A DNA stretch of 55,782 nt, taken from contig JAGRGB010000215.1 of assembly GCA_020445745.1 (NCBI GenBank), positions 1 through 55,782 on the forward strand. The letters run 5' to 3'. Of the stretch, positions 25,146 through 33,924 are shown one piece after another. Every line of letters starts with the position of its first letter. Positions within the stretch are counted from its first letter, which is position 1. The notes beneath the pieces are model-generated. The model saw only the letters and a program-made list of their open reading frames with translations. It made no database searches and was not told the origin of the DNA. Position numbers and translations under genes: made by a program. The DNA comes from Rhodocyclaceae bacterium (GTDB taxonomy: Bacteria; Pseudomonadota; Gammaproteobacteria; Burkholderiales; Rhodocyclaceae).

Positions 25146-26681
25146 TCAGGCCGCGCGCCGGCGGAAGTCGGCGGGCCGGAAGCCGAGCATGAACAGTACC
25201 GAGAAATAGACTACACCGCCTGCGACGACGATGGCGGCGAGGCGCAACACCCTCTCCGCCGCGGTGGCCTGGGTCCACAGGGCATCGCTGCCGGCGCCGA
25301 AGTGGAGACATGCTGCCAGCGCCACCAGGGCCAGTGCGAGGCGAGCCAGATACCTGCGCCAGCCGGGCGCCGGCCGATATACGCCGAGGCCGCGCAGGCC
25401 GCGGAACAGCAGGCCGGCGTTGAGGCACGAGGCGAGCCCGATCGACAGGGCCAGGCCGGCGTGGCGGAGCGGCACGATGAAGGCCAGGTTCATCAGCTGG
25501 GTGGCAAGCAGCGTCATGATCGCGATGCGCACCGGCGTGCGGATGTCCTGGCGGGCGTAGAAGCCGGGGGCGAGGATCTTGACCAGGATCAGGCCGGTCA
25601 GGCCGATGCTGTAGGCGACCAGGGCCGAGCGTGTCTGCAGCGCGTCGGCCGCCGAGAATTCGCCGTGCATGAACAGCGTGGTGATCAGCGGCACCGCCAG
25701 CATCGCCAGCGCAAGCGCGGCCGGCAGGGTCAGCAGCAGGGTCAGGCGCAGTCCCCAGTCGAGCAGATCGGAAAACGCCTGGGCGTCGGCGTCGGCGTGA
25801 TGGCGCGACAGGCTGGGGAGCAGGATGGTGCCCAGGGCGACGCCGAGCAGGCCTGCCGGGAACTCCATCAGGCGATCGGCGTAGTACAGCCAGGAGACGC
25901 TGCCGCTGTCGAGGAAGGACGCGAAGACGGTGTTGATCAGCAGCGAGATCTGGCTGACCGAGACGCCGAGGATCGCCGGCGCCATCAGCTTCAGGATGCG
26001 TCTAACGCCGGCGTCGGCAAGGGACAATTCGAAGCGCGGCAACATCCCGATGCGGCGCAGCGCGGGGTACTGCAGGGCGAGCTGGAGCATGCCGCCGACG
26101 AACACCGCCAAGCCCAGCGCCATCACCGGCTGCTCGAACCAGGGGGCCGCGAACAGCGCCATGACGATGAAGGAGAGGTTCAGCAGCACCGGCGTGAATG
26201 CCGGCACCGCGAAGCGGCTCCAGGTGTTCAGTACCCCGGCGGCCAGCGCCACCAGCGACATGAAGAAGATGTAGGGGAAGGTGACGCGGGTCAGGGCTAC
26301 CGTCAGCGCGAACTTCTCGGCGTCGTCGGCGAAGCCCGGCGCCGATACGTGGATGATCAGCGGCGCCGCGAAGGCGCCGACGATCGATACCGCAAGCACC
26401 ACCAGGCCGAGCAGGGTCGCGACACGATTCACCAGCCGGTGTGCGGCGTCGTCTCCCTCGCGGTTCTTCACTTCGGCGAGGATCGGCACGAAGGCCTGGG
26501 AAAAGGCGCCCTCGGCGAACATCCGTCGCAGCAGGTTGGGCAGGCGGAAGGCGACGAAGAACGCGTCGGTGGCGAGGCCGGCACCAAAGGCGCGGGCGAT
26601 CACGAAATCGCGCACGAAACCGAGCACGCGGGAGACCAGCGTCATGCCGCTTACCGTGACGAGCGCGCGCAGCAGGTTCAT
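25146..26681 (-). CDS. murJ: Lipid II flippase MurJ
   Basis: The 511-residue polytopic protein has about 14 membrane segments and the MVF/MurJ signature: SGMTLVSRVLGFVRDFVIAR with conserved Arg residues, then FVAFRLPNLLRRMFAEGAFS. It flips lipid II across the inner membrane for peptidoglycan synthesis. The start at 26681 matches the usual MNLLRAL opening of betaproteobacterial MurJ. It is divergent from rpsT, a common arrangement, with 138 bases shared for promoters. PEBP follows on the same strand. Confidence 0.96.
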   Translation of the reverse strand: MNLLRALVTVSGMTLVSRVLGFVRDFVIARAFGAGLATDAFFVAFRLPNLLRRMFAEGAFSQAFVPILAEVKNREGDDAAHRLVNRVATLLGLVVLAVSIVGAFAAPLIIHVSAPGFADDAEKFALTVALTRVTFPYIFFMSLVALAAGVLNTWSRFAVPAFTPVLLNLSFIVMALFAAPWFEQPVMALGLAVFVGGMLQLALQYPALRRIGMLPRFELSLADAGVRRILKLMAPAILGVSVSQISLLINTVFASFLDSGSVSWLYYADRLMEFPAGLLGVALGTILLPSLSRHHADADAQAFSDLLDWGLRLTLLLTLPAALALAMLAVPLITTLFMHGEFSAADALQTRSALVAYSIGLTGLILVKILAPGFYARQDIRTPVRIAIMTLLATQLMNLAFIVPLRHAGLALSIGLASCLNAGLLFRGLRGLGVYRPAPGWRRYLARLALALVALAACLHFGAGSDALWTQATAAERVLRLAAIVVAGGVVYFSVLFMLGFRPADFRRRAA

Positions 26682-26754
26682 GTGGTTTCGGGAGGGAGTC
26701 GCTGTGGTGGCTCGGGATGATACGCCAAGACGCGCCTGAACCCGGGGGCGCGCC

Positions 26755-26783
26755 TTGCGAAAAACGGGACGAAGCGCTAATAT
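26755..26783 (+). promoter_or_regulatory. Sigma-70-type promoter of rpsT
   Basis: TTGCGA (26755-26760) and TAATAT (26778-26783) are separated by 17 bases, the ideal spacing. The start of transcription would fall near 26790, leaving about 30 bases of leader before the rpsT ATG. This is the best-matching promoter in the window. Confidence 0.7.
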
Positions 26784-26819
26784 ATGCGGTTTCTTTTACC
26801 CAGCAACGGAAAACTCGAC

Positions 26820-27086
26820 ATGGCCAATTCGGCACAAGCCCGTAAACGCGCGCGTCAGGCCACCATCGCCCGCGCCCACAATGCCAGCCTTCGCTCCCGT
26901 TTGCGTACCGCGATCAAGGCCGTGCGCAAGGCGGTCGAAGCCGGCGACAAGGCGACTGCCCAGCAAGTCTACCGTTCGTCCACCGGCATCATCGACAGCA
27001 TTGCCGACAAGCGCATCATTCACAAGAACAAGGCTGCCCGTCACAAGAGCCGCCTGTCCGCTGCCGTGAAGGCGATGGCGGCGTAA
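26820..27086 (+). CDS. rpsT: 30S ribosomal protein S20
   Basis: The 88-residue basic protein reads [20 protein letters not shown], then [20 protein letters not shown] and [20 protein letters not shown], as in S20, which binds 16S rRNA and organises the 30S body. The ATG at 26820 gives the family's usual N-terminus. It is divergent from murJ and is followed by a strong hairpin. Confidence 0.98.
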   Translation: MANSAQARKRARQATIARAHNASLRSRLRTAIKAVRKAVEAGDKATAQQVYRSSTGIIDSIADKRIIHKNKAARHKSRLSAAVKAMAA

Positions 27087-27098
27087 CGAGGAAGCCTC

Positions 27099-27146
27099 GA
27101 CCGCATCAAAAAAGGCGACCAGTCGGTCGCCTTTTTTGATGCGGTC
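27099..27146. terminator. Bidirectional terminator, perfect 22-bp inverted repeat
   Basis: Two 22-base arms (27099-27120 and 27125-27146) are exact reverse complements around an AGTC loop. Each arm holds a GGCGACC/GGTCGCC core and a run of six A or T, so both strands present a GC stem followed by T6. It serves rpsT from the left and the DUF3579 gene (stop at 27158) from the right. Confidence 0.92.
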
Positions 27147-27157
27147 GGCCTCGCCCG

Positions 27158-27454
27158 TCAGGCGGCAGCTTCGTCCGCGGTGATGCTGTCGACCTGCAGG
27201 TTGTTGTCCTTCGCGAAGTTCACCAGGAAGTGGTAGGCGAGCGGCTCGATATCGTGGATGCGCGCATCGACGATGACGGTCTTGTCGCCGGTCAGGGTGC
27301 AGCCGGGGCGGACGTAGGGCGAATACATCATGCGGTTGTCTGCCCCGAAAGCCGACATGATGCCGCACAGGCGGTCGCACCAGTCGCTCGGACGAAATTT
27401 CTTGCCTTGCCTGGTTACACCGACGATGACGAAGCTCTCTAGGTTTCGATTCAT
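27158..27454 (-). CDS. DUF3579 family protein
   Basis: The 98-residue protein MNRNLESFVIVGVTRQGKKF continues RPSDWCDRLCGIMSAFGADN and RMMYSPYVRPG, the pattern of this betaproteobacterial family, with a C-terminal IEPLAYHFLVNFAKDNNLQV. It is soluble and has no known function. It regularly sits beside rpsT and the arg genes, divergent from argD as here. The ATG at 27454 is the family start; the upstream in-frame extension is low complexity. Confidence 0.9.
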   Translation of the reverse strand: MNRNLESFVIVGVTRQGKKFRPSDWCDRLCGIMSAFGADNRMMYSPYVRPGCTLTGDKTVIVDARIHDIEPLAYHFLVNFAKDNNLQVDSITADEAAA

Positions 27455-27679
27455 TGTGCAGGTTCGAGTTGGCGATGGCTGGACGGGCGGCGTATCGCCC
27501 GCCGGTCGCGTGCTGCGCTGCGGTGCGAAACGCCGCATGGTACCAGAAAAGCCCTTTCCGCATTATGGGAAGGGTGCTCGCGAATCGGTCTGCGGCGGGT
27601 CGGGAGTCACGCCGGCGCGGCTGTCGATCTGTACAAAAAAGCCCGCGTTCAAGTAACATTCCCCGTCATTTCCGGGCCA

Positions 27680-27709
27680 ACGGCGGCAATTGCCGCCGTC
27701 TGTTTTTTT
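27680..27709 (+). terminator. Terminator-like hairpin upstream of argD
   Basis: A perfect 20-base palindrome (27680-27699, ACGGCGGCAATTGCCGCCGT) is followed three bases later by seven T (27703-27709). It is a textbook intrinsic terminator on the plus strand, yet it lies 36 bases before argD and no plus-strand gene ends here; the nearest plus-strand gene, rpsT, has its own terminator. It may act as an attenuator of the arg genes or end a small RNA. Confidence 0.75.
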
Positions 27710-27744
27710 GTGGATGTGCGCCGACCTTGGGAAAAGGATCCTGA

Positions 27745-28917
27745 ATGTCGCACCTGATGAATACCTACGGACGCCAGCCGATCGCCTTCACCCATGGCGA
27801 GGGGGCCTGGCTGTTCGACGAAGCCGGCAACAAGTATCTCGATGCGCTCTCGGGAATCGCGGTGTCGACCCTCGGCCACAATCATCCCAGGCTGGTCGAC
27901 GCGATCGCGCGACAGGCGGGCGCGGTGATCCACACGTCGAACCTGTACCGGATTCCGTTGCAGGAGCAGCTGGCCGACCGTCTGGCCGCATGCTCCGGCA
28001 TGGACGAGGTGTTCTTCGCCAACAGCGGCTGCGAAGCCAACGAGGCGGCGATCAAGCTGGCACGCCTGTACGGTCATCGCAGGGGCGTGGACAAGCCGGC
28101 CGTGGTGGTGATGGAACAGTCGTTCCACGGGCGCACGCTGGCGACCCTGTCGGCGACCGGCAACCGCAAGGTCCAGGTCGGTTTCGAGCCGCTGGTGTCC
28201 GGCTTCGTGCGGGTGCCGTTCAACGACCTCGATGCGCTCGGCAAGGTCGCGATGAACTGCCCGAGCGTCGTCGCGGTGCTGTTCGAGCCGATCCAGGGCG
28301 AGGGTGGCATCAACGTTGCCGACGTGGATTACATGCGGGCCGTACGCGAGCTTTGCGACCGCCACGACTGGCTGATGATGCTCGACGAGGTGCAGTGCGG
28401 TATCGCGCGCACCGGCAAGTGGTTCGGCTTTCAGCACGCTGATATCCTGCCCGACGTGATGACACTGGCGAAGGGCCTCGGTTCGGGCGTCCCGGTTGCT
28501 GCCTGTCTGGCAGCCGGGCGGGCCACCGGTACCCTCCAGCCCGGCAACCACGGCTCGACGTTCGGCGGCAATCCGCTCGCGTGCGCGGCGGCACTGGCGA
28601 CGCTCGAGGTGATCGACAGCGACGGCCTGATGGCCCGCGCCGAGATCCTCGGCGAGCGCATCCGCAGCAGCTTCGCGGCGGCACTCGATGGCGTCTCCGG
28701 CATCCGCTCGATCCGTGGCAAGGGCCTGATGATCGGCATCGAGCTGGATCGCGCGTGCGGTGCGCTGGTGGATCGGGCCCGCGAGGCCGGGATGCTGATC
28801 AACGTCACCGCGGATCGCGTGATCCGGCTGCTGCCGCCGCTGACCTTTGCCGATTCGGACGCCGATCAGTTGGTCGGTCGGCTGGCGCCGCTGGTCCGCG
28901 AGATGCTGGAGGCCTGA
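27745..28917 (+). CDS. argD: Acetylornithine aminotransferase
   Basis: The 390-residue PLP enzyme of fold type I transfers an amino group from glutamate to N-acetylglutamate semialdehyde in arginine synthesis. It shows the class III signatures: SGIAVSTLGHNHPRLVDAI, FFANSGCEANEAAIKLAR, FEPIQGEGGINVAD, LDEVQCGIARTGKWF and TLAKGLGSGVPVAA, whose Lys holds PLP. AAGGAT lies before ATG 27745. argF follows after seven bases and argG after that, so the three form an arginine operon. A hairpin just upstream may control it. Confidence 0.95.
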   Translation: MSHLMNTYGRQPIAFTHGEGAWLFDEAGNKYLDALSGIAVSTLGHNHPRLVDAIARQAGAVIHTSNLYRIPLQEQLADRLAACSGMDEVFFANSGCEANEAAIKLARLYGHRRGVDKPAVVVMEQSFHGRTLATLSATGNRKVQVGFEPLVSGFVRVPFNDLDALGKVAMNCPSVVAVLFEPIQGEGGINVADVDYMRAVRELCDRHDWLMMLDEVQCGIARTGKWFGFQHADILPDVMTLAKGLGSGVPVAACLAAGRATGTLQPGNHGSTFGGNPLACAAALATLEVIDSDGLMARAEILGERIRSSFAAALDGVSGIRSIRGKGLMIGIELDRACGALVDRAREAGMLINVTADRVIRLLPPLTFADSDADQLVGRLAPLVREMLEA

Positions 28918-28924
28918 GGGCGGC

Positions 28925-29854
28925 ATGTCGACCAGCACGCCCAGGCATTTCCTCCAGTTCAAGGACCTCAGCCGCGACGAGTTTGCCTATCTGTTCGAGC
29001 GCATCACGTGGATCAAGGCCAAGTTCAAGGCCTACGAGCCCTATCATCCGATGTTCGACCGGACCCTGGTGATGATCTTCGAGAAGGCCAGCACCCGGAC
29101 GCGGCTGTCGTTCGAGGCCGGCATGCAGCAACTCGGCGGTTCGGCGATCTACCTCAACACGCGCGACTCCCAGCTCGGCCGCGGGGAACCGGTGGAGGAT
29201 GCGGCCCAGGTGATCTCGCGGATGTGCGACCTGGTGATGATCCGCACCTTCGAGCAGGAAATCATCGAGCGCTTCGCTGCCAATTCACGGGTACCGGTGA
29301 TCAATGGCCTGACCAACGAGTACCACCCGTGCCAGATCCTGGCCGACATCCACACCTTCATCGAGCACCGTGGGCCGATCGATGGCCGCACCGTGGCCTG
29401 GATAGGTGACTCCAACAACATGTGCAATACCTGGCTGCAGGCGGCCGAGCTGCTGGACTTCAACGTCCATGTTTCGACGCCGCCGGGCTACGAGGTCGAG
29501 CCGGAGCGCGCGGGGCTGTACGGGACCGACCACTTCGAGCAGTTTGTGGATCCGCTCGCCGCGTGTCGCGATGCGGATCTGGTGACCACCGACGTGTGGA
29601 CGTCGATGGGCTTCGAAGCCGAGAACGAGGCGCGCATGAAGGCATTCGCCGACTGGCAGGTCGATGCCGACATGATGGCAGTGGCAGCGCCGGACGCGCT
29701 GTTCATGCACTGTCTGCCGGCCCACCGTGGCGAGGAGGTCAGCGCCGAGGTCATCGACGGACGCCAGAGTGTGGTGTGGGACGAGGCCGAGAACCGGCTG
29801 CATGCACAGAAGGCGCTGATGGAATACCTGCTGCTCGGCCGCTTGCAGGGCTGA
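28925..29854 (+). CDS. argF: Ornithine carbamoyltransferase
   Basis: The enzyme makes citrulline from ornithine and carbamoyl phosphate. The 309-residue protein has [20 protein letters not shown] with the STRT carbamoyl-phosphate site, HPCQILADI, a [13 protein letters not shown] ornithine-side loop, and [20 protein letters not shown] with the catalytic HCLP. The start at 28925 lies seven bases after argD, with GAGGGCGG upstream. It is part of the argDFG run. Confidence 0.97.
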   Translation: MSTSTPRHFLQFKDLSRDEFAYLFERITWIKAKFKAYEPYHPMFDRTLVMIFEKASTRTRLSFEAGMQQLGGSAIYLNTRDSQLGRGEPVEDAAQVISRMCDLVMIRTFEQEIIERFAANSRVPVINGLTNEYHPCQILADIHTFIEHRGPIDGRTVAWIGDSNNMCNTWLQAAELLDFNVHVSTPPGYEVEPERAGLYGTDHFEQFVDPLAACRDADLVTTDVWTSMGFEAENEARMKAFADWQVDADMMAVAAPDALFMHCLPAHRGEEVSAEVIDGRQSVVWDEAENRLHAQKALMEYLLLGRLQG

Positions 29855-29910
29855 GGGGCGACTCGACGGGGCGCGGATCGCCCCTTGAACGAAAGCGAAA
29901 CGGACGAAAA

Positions 29911-31140
29911 ATGAGCGACGTGAGCAAGGTGGTGCTCGCCTATTCGGGCGGGCTGGATACGTCGGTGATCCTGAAGTGGCTGCAGGACACGTACCAATGC
30001 GAGGTGGTGACCTTCACCGCCGACCTCGGCCAGGGCGAGGAGCTCGAGCCGGCACGCAGCAAGGCGCTGCAGTTCGGCATCAAGCCCGAGCACATCTACA
30101 TCGACGACCTGCGCGAGGAGTTCGTCCGCGACTTCGTCTTTCCGATGTTCCGCGCCAACACGATCTACGAAGGCGAGTACCTGCTCGGCACCTCGATCGC
30201 CCGCCCGCTGATCGCCAAGCGACAGATCGAGATCGCCCGCGAGACCGGCGCCGAGGCGGTCTCTCACGGTGCCACCGGCAAGGGCAACGATCAGGTGCGT
30301 TTCGAACTCGGCTATTACGCGCTGATGCCCAACGTCAGGGTGATCGCGCCGTGGCGGGAATGGGATCTGCTGTCGCGCGAGAAGCTGCTGGCCTACGCGG
30401 AGCACCACGGCATTCCGATCGAGATGAAGCACAAGCAGGGCGGCTCGCCGTACTCGATGGACGCCAACCTGTTGCACATCTCCTACGAGGGTCGCCACCT
30501 CGAGGATCCCGCGGCCGAGGCCGAGGAGTCGATGTGGCGCTGGACGGTGTCGCCGGAGGCCGCGCCGGACGACGCCGAGTATGTCGAGCTGGCCTTCGAG
30601 CGGGGTGACGCGGTTTCGATCAACGGCACCGCCATGGCGCCGCATGAACTGCTCGCCGAGCTGAACCGGCTGGGCGGCCGTCACGGCATCGGACGGCTCG
30701 ACCTGGTGGAAAACCGCTATGTCGGCATGAAGTCGCGCGGCTGCTACGAGACCCCGGGGGGCACGATCCTGCTGCGCGCCCATCGCGCCATCGAGTCGGT
30801 GACCCTCGACCGCGAGGTGGCCCATCTCAAGGACGAGCTGATGCCGCGCTATGCCAGCCTGATCTACAACGGCTACTGGTGGGCGCCGGAGCGGCGCGCG
30901 CTGCAGGCACTGATCGACAATACCCAACAGACGGTCAATGGCTGGGTGCGGTTGAAGCTGTACAAGGGCAACGTCGTCGTGGTCAGCCGGGATTCGGCCA
31001 GCGATTCGCTGTTCGATCCGACCATCGCCACGTTCGAGGATGACCAGGGCGCCTACGATCAGGCGGATGCCCACGGTTTCATTCGACTCAACGCGCTGCG
31101 CATGCGGATCGCAGCCAATGCCCGCGCCCGTCGCGGCTGA
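29911..31140 (+). CDS. argG: Argininosuccinate synthase
   Basis: The 409-residue enzyme joins citrulline and aspartate with ATP. It has the ATP pyrophosphatase loop [32 protein letters not shown], and the later citrulline and aspartate contacts in [18 protein letters not shown] 29911 follows a purine-rich stretch rather than a clean Shine-Dalgarno sequence. It comes 56 bases after argF in the same direction; argH is not in the window. Confidence 0.97.
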   Translation: MSDVSKVVLAYSGGLDTSVILKWLQDTYQCEVVTFTADLGQGEELEPARSKALQFGIKPEHIYIDDLREEFVRDFVFPMFRANTIYEGEYLLGTSIARPLIAKRQIEIARETGAEAVSHGATGKGNDQVRFELGYYALMPNVRVIAPWREWDLLSREKLLAYAEHHGIPIEMKHKQGGSPYSMDANLLHISYEGRHLEDPAAEAEESMWRWTVSPEAAPDDAEYVELAFERGDAVSINGTAMAPHELLAELNRLGGRHGIGRLDLVENRYVGMKSRGCYETPGGTILLRAHRAIESVTLDREVAHLKDELMPRYASLIYNGYWWAPERRALQALIDNTQQTVNGWVRLKLYKGNVVVVSRDSASDSLFDPTIATFEDDQGAYDQADAHGFIRLNALRMRIAANARARRG

Positions 31141-31151
31141 GCGGAGGTGGA

Positions 31152-31382
31152 ATGGGTGGCGAGCCACTGATCTTCGGGCTGACGGTCGCCGAGTTCGAGG
31201 ACATCTCCCTCACGCTCTGCTTCACCGCGCTGATCGGCTACATGGTGTTCATCATCGGTCACCTGGCGTGGGAGTCGAAGGCCGGCAAGTACGGCGCGAT
31301 GTGGATGTTCATCGGCCTGGGTCTGGGCTTCGTCGGATTTCTCGCCAAGGGTTTCATTCAGAAGCTGCTCGGCATCGAATAG
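31152..31382 (+). CDS. DUF2788 family small membrane protein
   Basis: The 76-residue protein has an acidic N-terminus ([20 protein letters not shown]) and two hydrophobic segments, about 18-38 and 48-66, with [18 protein letters not shown] between them. This matches a small proteobacterial membrane family of unknown role. GGAGG lies five bases before ATG 31152. It begins 11 bases after argG and is probably co-transcribed. Confidence 0.88.
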   Translation: MGGEPLIFGLTVAEFEDISLTLCFTALIGYMVFIIGHLAWESKAGKYGAMWMFIGLGLGFVGFLAKGFIQKLLGIE

Positions 31383-31554
31383 GGGGATCGAGTGGAGCCC
31401 GGTCGCTGCCGGTGCCTTGTTTCCGCAGCGCGGAGCCGGGCAGTTCGGCAACGAGGGCGCCGGCGGATCCTTTCACGGCCGTGGACGGGCGACGAGCGGG
31501 CGTACAGCGTGGCTGGGCCCCGCCGTTGACCCAATAGAAGAGGATCTTGCGCAC

Positions 31555-32040
31555 ATGCCTTCATTCGACATCACCTCCGAAGTGGATCTGGTCAGCCTGG
31601 GCAACGCCGTGGACGTCGCCAATCGCAAGATCGGCAACCGCTACGATTTCAAGGGTTCGGACTGCCGGGTCGAGCAGAACGACAAGCTGTTGACGCTGTT
31701 TGCCGACAGCGATTTCCAGCTCGACCAGATGCAGGGGATCCTGCTGCCCGAGATGACCGCCAAGAAGATCGACATCCGCTGCCTCGAGCACCGGGACGTG
31801 CAGAAGATCTCCGGCAACAAGGTCAAGCAGGAGCTGGTGGTGCGGGTCGGTGTCGAACAGGACGTCGCGAAGAAGATCGTGCGCCTGCTCAAGGACGCGA
31901 AGCTCAAGGTGCAGGCGAGCATCCAGGGCGAGTCGGTGCGTGTCAGCGGCGCCAAGCGCGACGTGCTCCAGGAGGCGATTGCGCTGGTACGCGCCGACGT
32001 CACGGACTTTCCGCTGCAGTTCGGCAACTTCAGGGATTGA
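31555..32040 (+). CDS. yajQ: YajQ-family nucleotide-binding protein
   Basis: The 161-residue UPF0234 protein reads [20 protein letters not shown] and [13 protein letters not shown], continuing to [20 protein letters not shown] and [19 protein letters not shown]. Two RNA-binding-like folds form the protein. YajQ relatives bind c-di-GMP in Xanthomonas and Pseudomonas and act with a transcription factor; whether this one does is not shown. With two GGDEF proteins in the window, that possibility deserves attention. It lies alone between DUF2788 and the YjfB-like gene. Confidence 0.95.
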   Translation: MPSFDITSEVDLVSLGNAVDVANRKIGNRYDFKGSDCRVEQNDKLLTLFADSDFQLDQMQGILLPEMTAKKIDIRCLEHRDVQKISGNKVKQELVVRVGVEQDVAKKIVRLLKDAKLKVQASIQGESVRVSGAKRDVLQEAIALVRADVTDFPLQFGNFRD

Positions 32041-32045
32041 CGCAG

Positions 32046-32231
32046 ATGGACGCGAGTTCGATTTCAACCGAGCGGCTGGCCGAGGTCCAGGGCCAGGCTG
32101 CGATCGTCACCTTCCGCAAGGCGCTGGACATCGAGCGGGCGACGGCGCTGCAACTGCTCGAGGCGCTGCCGCCGGTGCCGCGTGCCAATCCCACCGACAC
32201 CCTCGGTCGGACCATCGATGACTTTGCCTGA
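32046..32231 (+). CDS. YjfB-like putative motility protein, 61 aa
   Basis: MDASSISTERLAEVQGQAAI continues VTFRKALDIERATALQLLEA and ends PRANPTDTLGRTIDDFA. The pattern MDxSSIA..., KKALDxxxxxALxLLxAxP, then a short Asn-Pro-rich tail, is that of a small protein family often found near flagellar genes. No flagellar genes are in this window. It starts five bases after yajQ and its 3' end overlaps the protease gene by 14 bases, so translation may be coupled. Confidence 0.7.
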   Translation: MDASSISTERLAEVQGQAAIVTFRKALDIERATALQLLEALPPVPRANPTDTLGRTIDDFA

Positions 32232-32898
32232 CGCGATCACCGCGTCGGCGCGTCGCGCCCGCGGCCGCGTCATCGCGGCGGCAGTCCTGGGGCTGGTGTC
32301 GTGGGCGGCCCTGGCACAGGGTCCCGACGTGGTGGTCGCCGGAACCTTTCCGGGCAAGGCGCTGCTGATCATCGACGGGGTGCCGCCGCGGGCGGTGGCG
32401 GTCGGCCAGCGCACCGCCGGTGTCCGGGTGGTATCGGTGGAAGGCGATCTGGTCACCTTCGAGATCGACGGGCAGCGCCAGAGCCTGCGCCCCGGAGACC
32501 GCGTCGCGCACGTGGCGTCCGCTGCTTCGGGCGGCGAACTGGTGCTCAGCGCGGACGCCAGCGGGCACTACCGGACGCGCGGCCGGATCAACGGCGCGCA
32601 GGTCGAGTTCCTGGTGGATACCGGGGCGACCCTGGTCTCGATCGGGCGCTCGGACGCGATGCGTGCCGGAATCGGGCATGCCGACGGTCGCCGTGCGATC
32701 GCCCAGACCGCCAATGGCGCGACACCGATCCGCCTGGTCAAGGTCGATTCGCTGCGCATCGGCGACGTGACGCTGCACAATGTCGAAGCCGCGGTGCACG
32801 AGCACGACCTGCCGATCTCGTTGCTCGGCATGAGCGCGCTGGGGCGGTTCGATCTGCGCCACGAGGGCCAGCGGCTGCACATGCGCAAGCGCTATTGA
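32218..32898 (+). CDS. Clan AA (retropepsin-like) aspartic protease, exported
   Basis: The 226-residue protein has an N-terminal signal (RVIAAAVLGLVSWAALAQG). The catalytic motif is FLVDTGATLVSIGRSDA, with the single D-T-G expected of a retropepsin half that dimerises, and the flap-side HDLPISLLGMSALGRFDLR near the end. The closest described type is the proteobacterial family annotated as clan AA aspartic protease (TIGR02281-like). It probably cleaves in the periplasm or stays membrane-bound through its N-terminal helix; the substrate is unknown. ATG 32218 overlaps the YjfB-like gene. Confidence 0.9.
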   Translation: MTLPDAITASARRARGRVIAAAVLGLVSWAALAQGPDVVVAGTFPGKALLIIDGVPPRAVAVGQRTAGVRVVSVEGDLVTFEIDGQRQSLRPGDRVAHVASAASGGELVLSADASGHYRTRGRINGAQVEFLVDTGATLVSIGRSDAMRAGIGHADGRRAIAQTANGATPIRLVKVDSLRIGDVTLHNVEAAVHEHDLPISLLGMSALGRFDLRHEGQRLHMRKRY

Positions 32899-32955
32899 GG
32901 ATGGGCGAGGGCCGCGCGGCGCTCGCCTGCGGGAAACCAAGCGAGGAGGCGTGGC

Positions 32956-33567
32956 ATGGCGATGCAGGCCGACGATCGTGTGCCGATCGAAGTCGAACGC
33001 TTGCGCCAGGCGCTGGACCTCGCGCAGGCGCACGGCGCCGTCACCGAGGATGCCGCCGGACTGCCGGTCCAGGAGGCGGCGGTGCTGGTGCCGCTGGTGC
33101 TGCGCGATGGCGGCATCACGGTGCTGCTGACCCAGCGCACCGATCACCTGCACCACCATCCCGGGCAGATCAGCTTCCCGGGCGGCCGCGTCGAGCATGG
33201 CGACGGTTCGCCGCTGGTCACCGCATTGCGTGAAACCGAGGAGGAGATCGGGCTGCATCCGCGCCACGTCGAGGTGATCGGCCAGCTGCCCGAATATCGC
33301 ACGGTGACCGGATTCGCGATCACGCCGCTGGTGGGCCTGGTGCGTCCCCCCTTCGAGCTCGAACTCGACAGCTTCGAGGTCGCGGAGGCCTTCGAGGTGC
33401 CGCTGGACTTCCTGCTCGAACCGGGCAACCGCCAGCGCCATCGCATCGAGTACGAAGGCGTGTTGCGCGAGTATTTCGCGATGCCGTGGCGAGGGCGTTT
33501 CATCTGGGGTGCGACCGCCGGCATGCTGGTGAGCCTGGCCGATCTGCTGGCGGTCATCGACCCCTGA
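32956..33567 (+). CDS. NUDIX hydrolase, CoA pyrophosphatase type
   Basis: The 203-residue protein has LLTQRTDHLHHHPGQISFPG followed by a NUDIX box, GGRVEHGDGSPLVTALRETE with EEIGL. The box is one residue longer than the standard form, as in NudL-type CoA pyrophosphatases, and LxxRSxxLxxHxGQxxFPGG upstream of it is the NudL signature. Such enzymes split CoA to 4'-phosphopantetheine and 3',5'-ADP. AGGAGG precedes ATG 32956. It follows the protease by 57 bases. Confidence 0.9.
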   Translation: MAMQADDRVPIEVERLRQALDLAQAHGAVTEDAAGLPVQEAAVLVPLVLRDGGITVLLTQRTDHLHHHPGQISFPGGRVEHGDGSPLVTALRETEEEIGLHPRHVEVIGQLPEYRTVTGFAITPLVGLVRPPFELELDSFEVAEAFEVPLDFLLEPGNRQRHRIEYEGVLREYFAMPWRGRFIWGATAGMLVSLADLLAVIDP

Positions 33568-33924
33568 GCATGCACCCTCCGAGCCGCGGCCCGTGCGCGA
33601 ACGCGATGGGTCGCAAATCGCCACGAGATGCGGCGCATCGTGACGTTTTTCGCGTATCCTTGCGAATTGTCCGGTTGCCTCGTCCGCGCGCGGTGCGGCG
33701 GGGTTGGCGTAGGGGCGGCGTCGATGAGTGTTTCGGCCCGGCCTGCGGTCTGGGTGATCGAATCGCCCCGGGAGTGGGCACCGGTTGGCATACCGGTGTC
33801 GCGTGATGCATGGTGCCATCCGTGCGCGCTTGCGCAAGTCGGCGCTCTGCCTGTCGTTGTCGGCCCGGCGAGATTTCGGCGCGGGTGCCGACGATGGATT
33901 TCGAAGTCAACGGAGGGAAGGTAA
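33568..33924. other. Intergenic stretch upstream of the thiolase
   Basis: No gene is supported. GACGTTTTTCGCGTATCCTTGC (33642-33663) is less GC-rich and may be part of a promoter, but no clean -35/-10 pair was found. The last 20 bases hold the thiolase's strong GGAGGGAAGG ribosome site. Confidence 0.4.

Noticed and set aside
24543-26720. Plus-strand frame of 725 codons across the PEBP and murJ genes
   Set aside because: It is exactly antisense to two well-recognised genes and its translation is dominated by Gln, Gly, Arg and Asp, the mirror of hydrophobic MurJ codons.
27680-27709. Hairpin as the terminator of the DUF3579 gene
   Set aside because: That gene is on the minus strand and its 3' end is at 27158; this hairpin is on its upstream side, with the T-run oriented for the plus strand.
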